A DNA stretch of 64,000 nt. Origin: Novosphingobium sp. KCTC 2891. GTDB taxonomy: Bacteria > Pseudomonadota > Alphaproteobacteria > Sphingomonadales > Sphingomonadaceae. The stretch is taken from positions 248,001-312,000 of the forward strand of contig NZ_JAPCZG010000003.1 in the NCBI RefSeq assembly GCF_025938155.1, written 5' to 3'. Below, one piece after another: positions 1 to 8,354 of this stretch. The notes beneath the pieces were generated by a model. It ran no database searches and had not been told where the DNA came from. It saw only the letters and a program-made list of their open reading frames with translations. Within the stretch, counting starts at the first letter, position 1, and each line of letters begins with the position of its first letter. Made by a program: the position numbers and the translations under genes.

Positions 1-63
1 CCCGCACCGGACGAGGTGGCTCCGCTTTCCGCAGACGAGTTCTGGCAGCGGCTGGGACTCTGA
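1..63 (+). CDS. C-terminal end of an unidentified protein (partial)
   Basis: An open frame enters from the left edge and ends at TGA 61-63. The visible tail reads PAPDEVAPLSADEFWQRLGL. The short acidic/hydrophobic tail is not enough to name a family. It lies 56 bases upstream of the amidotransferase gene on the same strand and could belong to the same transcript. Confidence 0.5.
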   Translation, partial: PAPDEVAPLSADEFWQRLGL

Positions 64-119
64 CGTTTTTCACCAAAAGGGGTTTTGACGCCCGCCCACG
101 GACAGATCACGATAGCGCC

Positions 120-824
120 ATGAAGACCGCCTTGATCATTCGCCATGTGCCCCACGAGGGGGTGGCGGGATACCGGGAACCGATCGAAGCCGCCGGATAC
201 GATGTCGATCGCATCGACGTGTCCGACCCGGCCTTTGCCACGCTCGACCTGCGCGAGCCGGACCTGCTCATCATGATGGGCGGACCGATGGGCGTTTACG
301 AGCACGAGGCGCATCCCTGGATCCGCTGCCAGCAGCGCCGGCTGGCGCAGCGACTCGAAGCCGACCGGCCCACGCTGGGCGTATGCTTCGGCGCGCAGAT
401 GATTGCGGCGGCGCTGGGCGCGGAGGTCTATCCCGGGCCGGCCAAGGAAGTGGGCTTTCATCCCGTGACCGTGCACGCCGAGGATGGACCGCTGCGCCAT
501 GTGGCGGGTGTGCCGGTGCTGCACTGGCACGGCGACACATTCACGCTGCCGGGCAATGTCGAACTGCTCGCGTCGAGCGACCTTTACGCGCACCAGGCGT
601 TCCGGCGTGGGCGCAACCTGCTCGCGCTGCAGTTCCATGCCGAGATGGGGGAGGACCCGCGCTTCGACGCGTGGATCGCGCAATCGCCCGAGGATCTGGA
701 AGCGGCGGGGCTGTGCCCGGTGCGGCTGAAGGCGGCGCACGATACGCACGGCCCGCGTGCGGTGCAGGCCGGGCGCGCGATGATCCGCGAGTGGCTCAGC
801 GGGCTTCCGGGCGGGCTTAACTGA
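120..824 (+). CDS. Class I glutamine amidotransferase-like protein
   Basis: This 234-residue stand-alone GATase1-fold protein resembles the GMP synthase/GuaA-type glutaminase domain. The nucleophile elbow GVCFGAQM places the catalytic Cys at residue 89. QFHAEM supplies His173 and Glu175, so the Cys-His-Glu triad is complete. MMGGPMGVYE near residue 52 is the usual oxyanion strand. Such free-standing proteins either hydrolyse glutamine for a partner amidase or act on gamma-glutamyl compounds, and no partner synthetase is visible here. Its 3' end overlaps the convergent aminotransferase gene by 8 bases. The family is clear but the substrate is unknown. Confidence 0.85.
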   Translation: MKTALIIRHVPHEGVAGYREPIEAAGYDVDRIDVSDPAFATLDLREPDLLIMMGGPMGVYEHEAHPWIRCQQRRLAQRLEADRPTLGVCFGAQMIAAALGAEVYPGPAKEVGFHPVTVHAEDGPLRHVAGVPVLHWHGDTFTLPGNVELLASSDLYAHQAFRRGRNLLALQFHAEMGEDPRFDAWIAQSPEDLEAAGLCPVRLKAAHDTHGPRAVQAGRAMIREWLSGLPGGLN

Positions 825-2010
825 CCAGCTTGTCGCGCCAGCGGGCAAGGCGCGACACGGCTTCTTCCAGCATCGGCACCGGCTTGCAGTGGCACAGCCG
901 GACGATGGTGATGGGGCCACTTTCGCCCTCCCGCCCATTACCCTCCCACAGCGCGGACAGCGGGATCGAGGCGACGCCGGCTTCGCGCACTGCGCGTTCG
1001 CTGAACGTGCGGTCGTCCAGCGCGATGCCGCTGGCGGCAAGGTCGATGCAGGCGAACCACGTGGCGGCGTTGGGCGCCACGGCGAAACCGGCGCGGGTGA
1101 GTCCCTCGACAAGCGCTGCGCGCGATACGGCCCATTGGGCGACGATCGCGGGCGCGAGGGCCGGATCGGCCAGCCCTTCGGCCACTGCCCATTGCAGCAT
1201 GGGCGGGGTGGTAAAGGTCAGGAACTGGTGCGCCTTGGCCAGCACGGACGCCATCGCGGGCGCGGCGACCATCCAGCCGACCTTCCACCCGGTCGCGCCG
1301 AAAATCTTGCCCGCCGATCCGATCTTGATGGCGCGGTGCTCCATCCCCGGCTCGGCCAGCAGCGAGCGGTGCGCCATGCCATCGAAGCGCACGCCTTCCC
1401 AAACCTCGTCGCAGATCGCGATGAGGTCGTGTTCCACGCACAGCCCGGCCAGCATCGCGAGGTCGTCGGGCGAGGCGACGGTGCCGGTGGGATTGAGCGG
1501 ATCGTTGAGGATCATTGCGCGCGTGCGCGGCGTGATGCGCGCGGCGATGGCCTGACGGTCATAGGCCCAGGCCGGCGGCGCCAGCGGCACAAACACCGGC
1601 ACGCCGCCCGCGCGGCGGACCATCGGTGCATAGGCATCATAGGCCGGGGCGAACAGCAGCACTTCTTCGCCTGCGCCCACCACGGCGAGGATCGCGGCGG
1701 CAATCGCCTCGGTCGCGCCCGAGGTGACGATGACGTTGTCGCGCGCGAGCGGCAGGCCCTGCGTGCGCGCATGGAACGCGGCGACCGCATCGCGCAGTTC
1801 TGGCAGGCCGGCCATCGGCGGATATTGCTGCGACTTCTCGTGCATCGCGCGCACCGCCGCCTCGGTCAGCGCGGGCGGCGGGGGATCGTCGGGGAAACCC
1901 TGCCCCAGATTGATCGCGCCCAGTTCGCGCGCGAGGCCGGACATCCATTCGAACACGGTGAGCGGCATGCCGGCATAGACCGGGTGGAGCCTTGTCGCAG
2001 GGTCGATCAT
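817..2010 (-). CDS. PLP-dependent class I/II aminotransferase
   Basis: This is a fold-type I aminotransferase of 397 residues. The Schiff-base lysine is K235 in SAGKIF. N173 (LNPTG) and D201 (CDEV) are the usual PLP-ring contacts, and INLGQGFPD near residue 33 is typical of the kynurenine/methionine aminotransferase branch (YbdL-like). The open frame extends about 470 bases further upstream, but family similarity begins at MIDPATRLHP, so ATG 2010 was chosen. It is divergent from the S9 peptidase across a strong inverted repeat at 2043-2093 and convergent with the amidotransferase. It probably transaminates an aromatic or sulfur amino acid; the exact substrate is inference. Confidence 0.88.
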   Translation of the reverse strand: MIDPATRLHPVYAGMPLTVFEWMSGLARELGAINLGQGFPDDPPPPALTEAAVRAMHEKSQQYPPMAGLPELRDAVAAFHARTQGLPLARDNVIVTSGATEAIAAAILAVVGAGEEVLLFAPAYDAYAPMVRRAGGVPVFVPLAPPAWAYDRQAIAARITPRTRAMILNDPLNPTGTVASPDDLAMLAGLCVEHDLIAICDEVWEGVRFDGMAHRSLLAEPGMEHRAIKIGSAGKIFGATGWKVGWMVAAPAMASVLAKAHQFLTFTTPPMLQWAVAEGLADPALAPAIVAQWAVSRAALVEGLTRAGFAVAPNAATWFACIDLAASGIALDDRTFSERAVREAGVASIPLSALWEGNGREGESGPITIVRLCHCKPVPMLEEAVSRLARWRDKLVS

Positions 2011-2042
2011 CGCCGCTTTCCTAGGCACGGCGAAACCGGCGC

Positions 2043-2093
2043 GACAAGAGGGCAGGTGCGGTTTTGCATCAAGGGCGCGCCTGCCCTCTTGTC
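2043..2093. repeat. Long inverted repeat (18-bp stem) in a divergent promoter region
   Basis: GACAAGAGGGCAGG (2043-2056) is repeated perfectly inverted as CCTGCCCTCTTGTC (2080-2093). After one T-G wobble, GCG/CGC pairs extend the stem inward, leaving a 15-base loop at 2061-2075. It sits 33 bases upstream of the aminotransferase start and 72 bases upstream of the peptidase start. It could be an operator or an RNA hairpin. No T-run follows either arm, so a terminator is unlikely. Confidence 0.6.
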
Positions 2094-2164
2094 CGTCCGG
2101 CCTTGCACCGGCTCGCGCCAGATCGCATAGCACGCCATCATCCGATTTCCGGAGAAACCGGTTC

Positions 2165-4240
2165 ATGCGTTCGTCTTCCAGCAAATTCCGCATCTTGGCG
2201 CTGCTTCTGGCTGCCGCTTCCCCGCTGCCCGCGCTGGCCGCGCCCGATGCGCCCGAACGCGCTTTCACCGGCGCGGACCTGTTCAAGCTGGAAGGTGCGG
2301 CCGATCCGCAGGTCAGCCCGGACGGAACGCGCGTGGCATATGTGCGGCTGTCGACCGACGTGATGGCGGACAAGGCGGTGCCCTCGATCTGGCTGGTCGA
2401 TCTGGCGAGCGGGCGGCAGCAGCCGCTGGTCGCCGGGGCGGGCGCGCATCGCTCGCCGCGCTGGTCGCCCGATGGCAAGCGGATCGCCTATGTGTCGAGC
2501 AACGGCGGCGCGCCCGAACTCCATGTGCGCTGGCTCGATGGCGGGGCGGATAGCCGGCTGGCCAATCTTCCCGAAGCGCCGGGCGGCATCGCCTGGGCGC
2601 CGGACGGGCGCAGCATCGCGTTCCTGATGCGCGTGCCGGGCGAGGGGATGAAGCTGGGGCAGGCCCCCGAAAAGCCGGAAGGCGCCAAGTGGGCGGACGG
2701 GCTGGAGATCATCGACCGCGTGACCTACCGCGCGGACGACGCAGGATATCTCAAGCCTGGCTTCGATCACCTGTTCCTGATCCCGGCCGAAGGCGGCGCG
2801 CCGCGCCAGCTGACCTTCGGCGCCTTCGACGATGGCGGTCCGCTGTCGTGGACGCCCGATGGCCGCTCGATCCTGTTCTCGGCCAATCGCGGCAAGGACT
2901 GGGAGCGCGAGGCGAACAACAGCGAGGTGTGGTCGGTCGATGTCGGCTCGGGCTCGCTGAAGGCGCTGACCACGCGCTATGGTCCCGATGCCGCGCCGGC
3001 GGTGTCGCCCGATGGGCGGCTGGTCGCCTATCTGGGGTTCGACGATCACAACCGCAGCTACGAGAACGCGCAGCTCTATGTGATGAACCGCGACGGCAGC
3101 GGTGCGCGCTCGCTGACCTCGAAGCTGGACCGCAGCATCGACGGGCTCGCCTGGAGCGGCAATTCCATCGTCGTGTCCTATGACGATCACGGCGAGAAGA
3201 AGGTCGCGCGCGTGGGTCTGGACGGTTCGATCCGGCCGGTGGCGGGCGGGCTGTCCAATGGCACCGATTTCGACCGGCCCTACACCGGCGGCGATTTCAC
3301 CGTCTCGCGCAATGGCGTGGTCGCCTATACCGCGAGCGGCACCGACCGCCCCGCCGACCTGTGGGTGGCGGGCAAGGGCGCGCCGCGCAAGCTGACAAGC
3401 CTCAACGCCGGCTGGCTGGCGGACAAGGCGATGGCTCCCGTGCGCAAGCTGCCGGTCACCGCGCCCGATGGCCGGCCGATCGACGCCTGGCTGGCCCTGC
3501 CGCCGGGGCGCCAGCCGGGGCAGCGCGTGCCGCTGATCCTGGAAATCCACGGCGGTCCCAACGCGGCCTATGGTCCGGCCTTCGCCACCGACGTGCAGCT
3601 CTATGCCGCGCATGGCTATGCGGTGCTCTACACCAACCCGCGCGGCAGCACGTCTTACGGCGCGGAGTTCGCCAACCTGATCGACCGCGCCTATCCCGGC
3701 ACCGACTACGACGATCTGATGGCCGCGGTGGATGCGGCGATTGCCGAGGGGACGGCGGACCCGAACAACCTGTTCGTGACCGGGGGATCGGGCGGCGGCG
3801 TGCTTACCGCGTGGATCGTGGGCAAGACCGACCGGTTCAAGGCGGCGGCCAGCCAGAAGCCGGTGATCAACTGGCTGTCCGAGGCGCTGACGATGGACGG
3901 CACCACCTTCACCTCGTGCTACTGGTTCGACAAGAAGCCGTGGGAAGACCCGATGAGCTACTGGAACCGCTCGCCGCTCAGCCTGGTCGGCAACGTCAAG
4001 ACGCCGACGCTGGTGGTGGTGGGCAGCGAGGATTATCGCACGCCCGTCAGCGAGAGCGAGCAGTATTACGCCGCGCTCCAGATCCGCGGCGTGCCGACCG
4101 CGCTGGTCAAGGTGCCCGGCGCCAGCCACCACGGACTGGCCGGGCGGCCCTCGCAATCGGCGGCCAAGGCTTCCGCAATCCTTGCGTGGTTCGACAAGTA
4201 TCGTACGGATGCCAAAGCCGGAGATGCCGCCGCCAAGTGA
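2165..4240 (+). CDS. Exported S9 family prolyl oligopeptidase/acylaminoacyl peptidase
   Basis: This is a 691-residue serine peptidase. The N-terminus is basic, followed by a hydrophobic stretch and an ALAAPDAPE-type cleavage region near residue 25, so it is probably periplasmic. Residues about 30-420 form the seven-bladed beta-propeller, with recurring SPDG/APDG blade motifs. The C-terminal alpha/beta hydrolase carries Ser542 in GGSGGG, Asp623 in GSEDYR and His655 or His656 in GASHHG. The size matches the S9C subfamily. A moderate Shine-Dalgarno (GGAGA) precedes ATG 2165. It degrades short peptides and has no obvious link to its neighbours. Confidence 0.92.
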   Translation: MRSSSSKFRILALLLAAASPLPALAAPDAPERAFTGADLFKLEGAADPQVSPDGTRVAYVRLSTDVMADKAVPSIWLVDLASGRQQPLVAGAGAHRSPRWSPDGKRIAYVSSNGGAPELHVRWLDGGADSRLANLPEAPGGIAWAPDGRSIAFLMRVPGEGMKLGQAPEKPEGAKWADGLEIIDRVTYRADDAGYLKPGFDHLFLIPAEGGAPRQLTFGAFDDGGPLSWTPDGRSILFSANRGKDWEREANNSEVWSVDVGSGSLKALTTRYGPDAAPAVSPDGRLVAYLGFDDHNRSYENAQLYVMNRDGSGARSLTSKLDRSIDGLAWSGNSIVVSYDDHGEKKVARVGLDGSIRPVAGGLSNGTDFDRPYTGGDFTVSRNGVVAYTASGTDRPADLWVAGKGAPRKLTSLNAGWLADKAMAPVRKLPVTAPDGRPIDAWLALPPGRQPGQRVPLILEIHGGPNAAYGPAFATDVQLYAAHGYAVLYTNPRGSTSYGAEFANLIDRAYPGTDYDDLMAAVDAAIAEGTADPNNLFVTGGSGGGVLTAWIVGKTDRFKAAASQKPVINWLSEALTMDGTTFTSCYWFDKKPWEDPMSYWNRSPLSLVGNVKTPTLVVVGSEDYRTPVSESEQYYAALQIRGVPTALVKVPGASHHGLAGRPSQSAAKASAILAWFDKYRTDAKAGDAAAK

Positions 4241-4277
4241 ACGGACGGCCCCGGCACTGTCTGATTGGGAGATGGTG

Positions 4278-5060
4278 ATGGTGAAGGGGTTGTTCGATCT
4301 GACCGGCAAGGTTGCGCTGGTCACGGGTGGTAATGGCGGCATCGGCCTCGGCATGGCGAAAGGTCTCGCCATGCACGGGGCCACGGTGGTGATCTGGGGC
4401 AACAAGCCCGAGAAGAACGAGCGCGCGGTGGAGGAACTGCGCAGCTTCGGCGGTGAAGTGCGTTGCGAGTCGGTCGAAGTGTCGGACGAAGGCGCGGTGC
4501 GCGATGCGATCCAGCGAATCGTGGACGAGTTCGGCCGGATCGACACCGCCGTCGCCAATGCAGGGATCAGCATTGGCCGTGGGAGCATGTTCGACATCAC
4601 CAACGAGGACTGGGCGCGGATCGAGGGGATCAACATCCACGGCGTGTTCTACACCCTGCGCGAAGCCGCGCGGCATATGCTCGCGCGCGGCGAGACGGGC
4701 GACCGGGGCGGCTCGCTGATCTCGATCTCGTCCACCAGCGCCATTCACGGTGCGGCGCGCAACGAGCATTATGCCGCCACCAAGGGCGCGGTGTTGACGA
4801 TGAGCCGCGCGATGGCGGTCGAGCTTGGTCCCAAGGGCATCCGCGTCAATTCGATCCTGCCGGGCTGGACCCGCTCCGACCTGACCGAAAAGCTGCAGGG
4901 CTGGGACAAGTTCAACAGCAACGTCATCAGCCGCGCGCCGGTGGGCCGCTGGGGTGATGGCGACGATTTCGCGGCCATCGCGGTCTATCTCGCCAGCGAT
5001 CATTCCAGCTTCCACACGGGAGATTCGATCGTGATCGACGGCGGCTACACCATCTATTGA
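4278..5060 (+). CDS. Short-chain dehydrogenase/reductase (SDR)
   Basis: This classical SDR has 260 residues. The Rossmann motif TGGNGGIG lies at residues 16-23, NAG near residue 94, the active-site Ser around 151-153 and YxxxK at Y165/K169. The C-terminal GDSIVIDGGY is typical of the FabG-like branch. Three in-frame starts exist; ATG 4278 was chosen because GGGAG lies 6 bases upstream. It begins a + strand group with a TetR regulator, another SDR, a cupin, an alcohol dehydrogenase and a TPP enzyme. It presumably oxidises a hydroxyl on the same unknown substrate. Confidence 0.85.
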   Translation: MVKGLFDLTGKVALVTGGNGGIGLGMAKGLAMHGATVVIWGNKPEKNERAVEELRSFGGEVRCESVEVSDEGAVRDAIQRIVDEFGRIDTAVANAGISIGRGSMFDITNEDWARIEGINIHGVFYTLREAARHMLARGETGDRGGSLISISSTSAIHGAARNEHYAATKGAVLTMSRAMAVELGPKGIRVNSILPGWTRSDLTEKLQGWDKFNSNVISRAPVGRWGDGDDFAAIAVYLASDHSSFHTGDSIVIDGGYTIY

Positions 5061-5108
5061 CAAGCGTTACAGTTGACCGGGGCAGGGTTTCGGTGAGATG
5101 AGCGGCCC

Positions 5109-5774
5109 ATGGCCACCCAGCTTGCCGATACGCCTGAAACCCTTTCCGCCCGCCCGCGCAAGCTGACGCGGCGCGGCGCGGACACACGCGAGAAGATCCT
5201 TGATGCGACGGTCCGCGTGATCGTCTCCTCGGGCTTTGCCGCCATGACCATCGAACGGGTCATGGCCGAATCCGGGATCAGCCGGGGGTCGGTGCTGCAC
5301 CAGTTCCCCAACCGCCACGCGCTCGCGGTGGCGACTGCCGAACGCACCTTGCAGGTGGTGATCGACATCGCTCGCCGCATGGCCGAGACAAAGACCGATC
5401 CGTTCGAGCGGCTCGCCAGCCATGCCGAAGTGGTGTGGGAAGCGCATTCCAGCCCCGAAGGCCTGGCGCTCAACGAAATCGTCATGGCGGCGGGCTGGGA
5501 CCGCGAGCTTGGCGAAGGCATCCGCCCGATCGTGGAAGTGGTGGAAGCCGACATTCGCCAGCAGTTCGTGGAAATGGCGAGCGATGCCGGCCTGCCCGAT
5601 CCCGATGCTTTCGTCGCGCGCGGCTGGTGGCTGGTGTCGAGCGTGCGCGGCCTCATCATCGAGCATCGCCTGCCGCAGCCGCGCCCGATGATCGACGCCG
5701 CGATCGAGGAAATGAAGGCGAGCCATCGCCGCTATTGCAATGCGCTTCGCAATAAATTGGTCACGCTTGATTAG
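5109..5774 (+). CDS. TetR/AcrR family transcriptional regulator
   Basis: This 221-residue protein has an N-terminal TetR helix-turn-helix at about residues 25-75 (REKILDATVRVI, then a recognition region with GISRGSVLHQFPNRHAL) and a larger helical ligand-binding part. It lies between two SDR genes transcribed the same way, so it probably controls this catabolic cluster in response to a pathway substrate or CoA ester. No clear palindrome was seen in the short gaps on either side. Confidence 0.85.
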   Translation: MATQLADTPETLSARPRKLTRRGADTREKILDATVRVIVSSGFAAMTIERVMAESGISRGSVLHQFPNRHALAVATAERTLQVVIDIARRMAETKTDPFERLASHAEVVWEAHSSPEGLALNEIVMAAGWDRELGEGIRPIVEVVEADIRQQFVEMASDAGLPDPDAFVARGWWLVSSVRGLIIEHRLPQPRPMIDAAIEEMKASHRRYCNALRNKLVTLD

Positions 5775-5872
5775 TTTGGGTTGACCGCCACCGCCGGGGG
5801 TGCGAACCTCCCGCTCGAGACAGCGCGTCCCCCAACAGACAGGGCAGGGCAGCGCCGCAGCGGGAGAGTGGA

Positions 5873-6655
5873 ATGCGGTTTTCGGGCAAGGTTGCGATTG
5901 CCACTGGTGGCGCCTCGGGCATTGGCGCGGCATTCGTGCGCCGGCTTCACGGCGAAGGCGCATCGGTGATGATTGCCGACCTCGATGCAGAGAAGGGTGC
6001 CGCACTGGCCGCCGAACTGGGGGAGCGCACCGCTTTCCGGCAGGTGGACGTTTCGGATGTCGAGGCGATGGCCGCGCTGGCGCAGGCGACCGCCGATACC
6101 TTCGGCGGGATCGACATCCTGTTCAACAACGCCGGCATCGGCTGCTTCGGCGAAACCCCCGATCTCGATGTCGAAACGTGGAAGCGCGTGATCGCGATCA
6201 ACCTCGATGCCGTGTTCTATGGCTCGAAGGCGGTGATCCCCTTCATGCGCCAGCGCGGCGGCGGGGCCATCGTCAACACCGCTTCGGCATCGGGCATGGC
6301 GGCCGACTTTGCCTTCACCGCCTATAACGCGGCCAAGGCCGGGGTGATCAACTACACCCGCTGCCTCGCCATCGATCATGCCAAGGACAATATCCGCGCC
6401 AACGCGATCTGCCCCGGCCCGGTCGATACCCCGCTGCTGGTCACGGGCGTGGACGCCATTCAGGGCCTGCGCACCGACTGGGAGCGCCGCGTGCCGATGA
6501 ACCGTTTTGCCCGGCCGGACGAGATCGCTGCCGTGGCCGCGTTCCTTGCCAGCGACGATGCCAGCTACCTGACCGGCGCTTCGATCCCGGTCGATGGTGG
6601 CCTGACCGCCCATACCGGACAGCCTGACCTGCGCCCGCTGATGGGCGCTGCCTGA
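5873..6655 (+). CDS. Short-chain dehydrogenase/reductase (SDR)
   Basis: This is a 260-residue classical SDR. TGGASGIG is at residues 11-18, NNAG near 85-88, catalytic Ser at 138-140 and YNAAK at Y151/K155. The C-terminus carries GASIPVDGG. GGGAG lies just upstream of ATG 5873. With the SDR at 4278 it provides a second oxidoreductase in the same cluster, a pattern usual for stepwise oxidation of cyclic or aromatic substrates. Substrate unknown. Confidence 0.86.
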   Translation: MRFSGKVAIATGGASGIGAAFVRRLHGEGASVMIADLDAEKGAALAAELGERTAFRQVDVSDVEAMAALAQATADTFGGIDILFNNAGIGCFGETPDLDVETWKRVIAINLDAVFYGSKAVIPFMRQRGGGAIVNTASASGMAADFAFTAYNAAKAGVINYTRCLAIDHAKDNIRANAICPGPVDTPLLVTGVDAIQGLRTDWERRVPMNRFARPDEIAAVAAFLASDDASYLTGASIPVDGGLTAHTGQPDLRPLMGAA

Positions 6656-6684
6656 ACAACAAGAACAAGCGAGAGGAGAAAGCC

Positions 6685-7248
6685 ATGACCGACCAGACGG
6701 ACCCCACCGACAAGGCGATGGCCAGTGTCGCCCCGTTCCGCGTCTACCGCGCGGCGACTGCGCAGGACTTCAACGAACTCACCCACATGGAATACGCCGG
6801 CCTCACCCCGGTGATCGAAGCGGCGCTGGTCAAGGCGGGCGAAGCGGCGAGCAAGGACAGCGGGCAGATCGTCAAGGAACTGTTCTCGATGCCGGGGATG
6901 AGCCTGACCTACGCCTGGTTCAAGAGCGGCTTCCCCCTGCCGCTGCACACCCACAACGCCGATTGCCTTTACTACATCATCGCCGGCTCGCTGAAGCTGG
7001 GCACCGAGGAACTGGGCGCGGGCGACGGGTTCTTTGTCGGCAGCAACGTGCCTTACACCTACAAGCCGGGTCCGAACGGCGTGGAAGTGCTGGAATTCCG
7101 CACGGCCGACAAGTTCGACATCCGCTTCCTGGGCAAGACCGAATCCTACTGGAACAAGACGATCGGTGCGATTGCCGAAAAGCAGGACGCGTGGGTAGGT
7201 GAACGCCCGCCGCACGAGCTGGCCGGACAGATGGTACCCGCCGAATGA
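6685..7248 (+). CDS. Cupin-domain protein
   Basis: This 187-residue protein has a single cupin barrel. FPLPLHTHNADCLYYIIAG at about residues 84-102 gives the metal-binding HxH and downstream Glu/Asp-region motif 1, and GDGFFVGSNVPYTYKPG gives motif 2 although the usual second-motif His is not obvious. A strong GAGGAG precedes ATG 6685. Its last codons overlap the alcohol dehydrogenase start (ATGA), so the two are translationally coupled. It may be a small dioxygenase or isomerase acting on the cluster's substrate, or merely a binding protein. Confidence 0.75.
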   Translation: MTDQTDPTDKAMASVAPFRVYRAATAQDFNELTHMEYAGLTPVIEAALVKAGEAASKDSGQIVKELFSMPGMSLTYAWFKSGFPLPLHTHNADCLYYIIAGSLKLGTEELGAGDGFFVGSNVPYTYKPGPNGVEVLEFRTADKFDIRFLGKTESYWNKTIGAIAEKQDAWVGERPPHELAGQMVPAE

Positions 7249-8339
7249 GGGCGGCGGGCACCATGCGGGCCGTGGTTCGCCGCGGCCCGCGCCTTCTTGT
7301 CGATGATGTACCCGAGGCGGTTGCAGGCGAGGGGCAGGTGCTGGCCAAGGTGCTGTCTTGCGGCATCTGCGGGTCGGACCTTCACGCGGTGCACAGCCTG
7401 GAGCACACGGTCGAGATGGGTCGCCGTTCTGGCGGGGGCGACACCATCGACCCCGCGCAGGACCTGGTCATGGGACACGAGTTCTGTGCCGAGATCCTCG
7501 ACCACGGCCCTGGCACCGAACAGCGCTTCAAGACGGGCACGCGCGTTGTGTCGACCCCGTGGGCCTTCGGCCCGCAGGGAGGCGAGCTGATCGGCTTTTC
7601 CACGCGCTTTCGCGGCGCCTATGCCGAACGCATGGTGCTGACCGAGGCGCTGTGCCTCGAAGTGCCCAATGGCCTTTCGCCCGAGACGGCCGCGCTGACC
7701 GAGCCGCTGGCGGTGGGGCTCCACGCGGTCAACGCCGCGCACCTGACCGACAAGTCGGTCGCGCTGGTGGTGGGCTGCGGGCCGATCGGCCTTGCCGTCA
7801 TCGTCGCGCTCAAGCGGCGCGGTGTCGGGCCGGTGATCGCGGCGGACTTCTCGCCCGCGCGGCGCGCGCTGGCGGAACGGCTCGGCGCGGACATCGTGAT
7901 CGATCCCTCGCAGGTTTCGCCGCATGGCCGGTGGGAGGACTTCAACGTTCCTGCCACGCTCTCCTCGATGGGCGCTGCGGCGCTGTCGGGCCGCGCGATG
8001 CGCGATGCGGTGATCTTCGAATGCGTCGGCGTGCCGGGAATGCTGCAGTCGCTGATCGAACAGGCTCCGCCGACCGCACACGTGGTCGTGGTGGGCGCGT
8101 GCCAGGAGGATGATCGCATCCTGCCGGTCATCGCGATCAACAAGCAGCTGCGCTTCAGCTTTGTCTTTGCCTACACGCCCGACGAGTTCGCCGAAGTGCT
8201 GCACGCACTGGGCGAAGGCGAGATTGATGGCACGCCGTTCCTGACCGGAGCGGTTTCCTTGAACGATACACCGGCCGCATTCGAACGGCTGGGGCAACCG
8301 GGAGAAGATGTGAAAATCATGGTCCAGCCCTGGAGCTAG
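7245..8339 (+). CDS. Zinc-dependent alcohol dehydrogenase (MDR superfamily)
   Basis: This is a 364-residue medium-chain dehydrogenase. Catalytic zinc ligands are Cys39 (SCGICGSDLH) and His78/Glu79 (MGHEF). VGCGPIGLA near residue 178 is the NAD(P) Rossmann loop. The four-cysteine structural zinc lobe is absent, as in some sorbitol/threonine dehydrogenase-like members. ATG 7245 overlaps the cupin stop by 4 bases; an in-frame ATG at 7263 is an alternative start. It is followed after 15 bases by the TPP enzyme. It probably makes or uses a carbonyl compound handled by that enzyme. Confidence 0.88.
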   Translation: MRAAGTMRAVVRRGPRLLVDDVPEAVAGEGQVLAKVLSCGICGSDLHAVHSLEHTVEMGRRSGGGDTIDPAQDLVMGHEFCAEILDHGPGTEQRFKTGTRVVSTPWAFGPQGGELIGFSTRFRGAYAERMVLTEALCLEVPNGLSPETAALTEPLAVGLHAVNAAHLTDKSVALVVGCGPIGLAVIVALKRRGVGPVIAADFSPARRALAERLGADIVIDPSQVSPHGRWEDFNVPATLSSMGAAALSGRAMRDAVIFECVGVPGMLQSLIEQAPPTAHVVVVGACQEDDRILPVIAINKQLRFSFVFAYTPDEFAEVLHALGEGEIDGTPFLTGAVSLNDTPAAFERLGQPGEDVKIMVQPWS

Positions 8340-8354
8340 GGCGAAGGAGGCATA

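Noticed and set aside
2138-4636. Long minus-strand open frame (832 codons) opposite the S9 peptidase
   Set aside because: Low-complexity Arg/His/Gln-rich translation with no domain, typical of the antisense frame in GC-rich genes. The + strand peptidase has all catalytic motifs.
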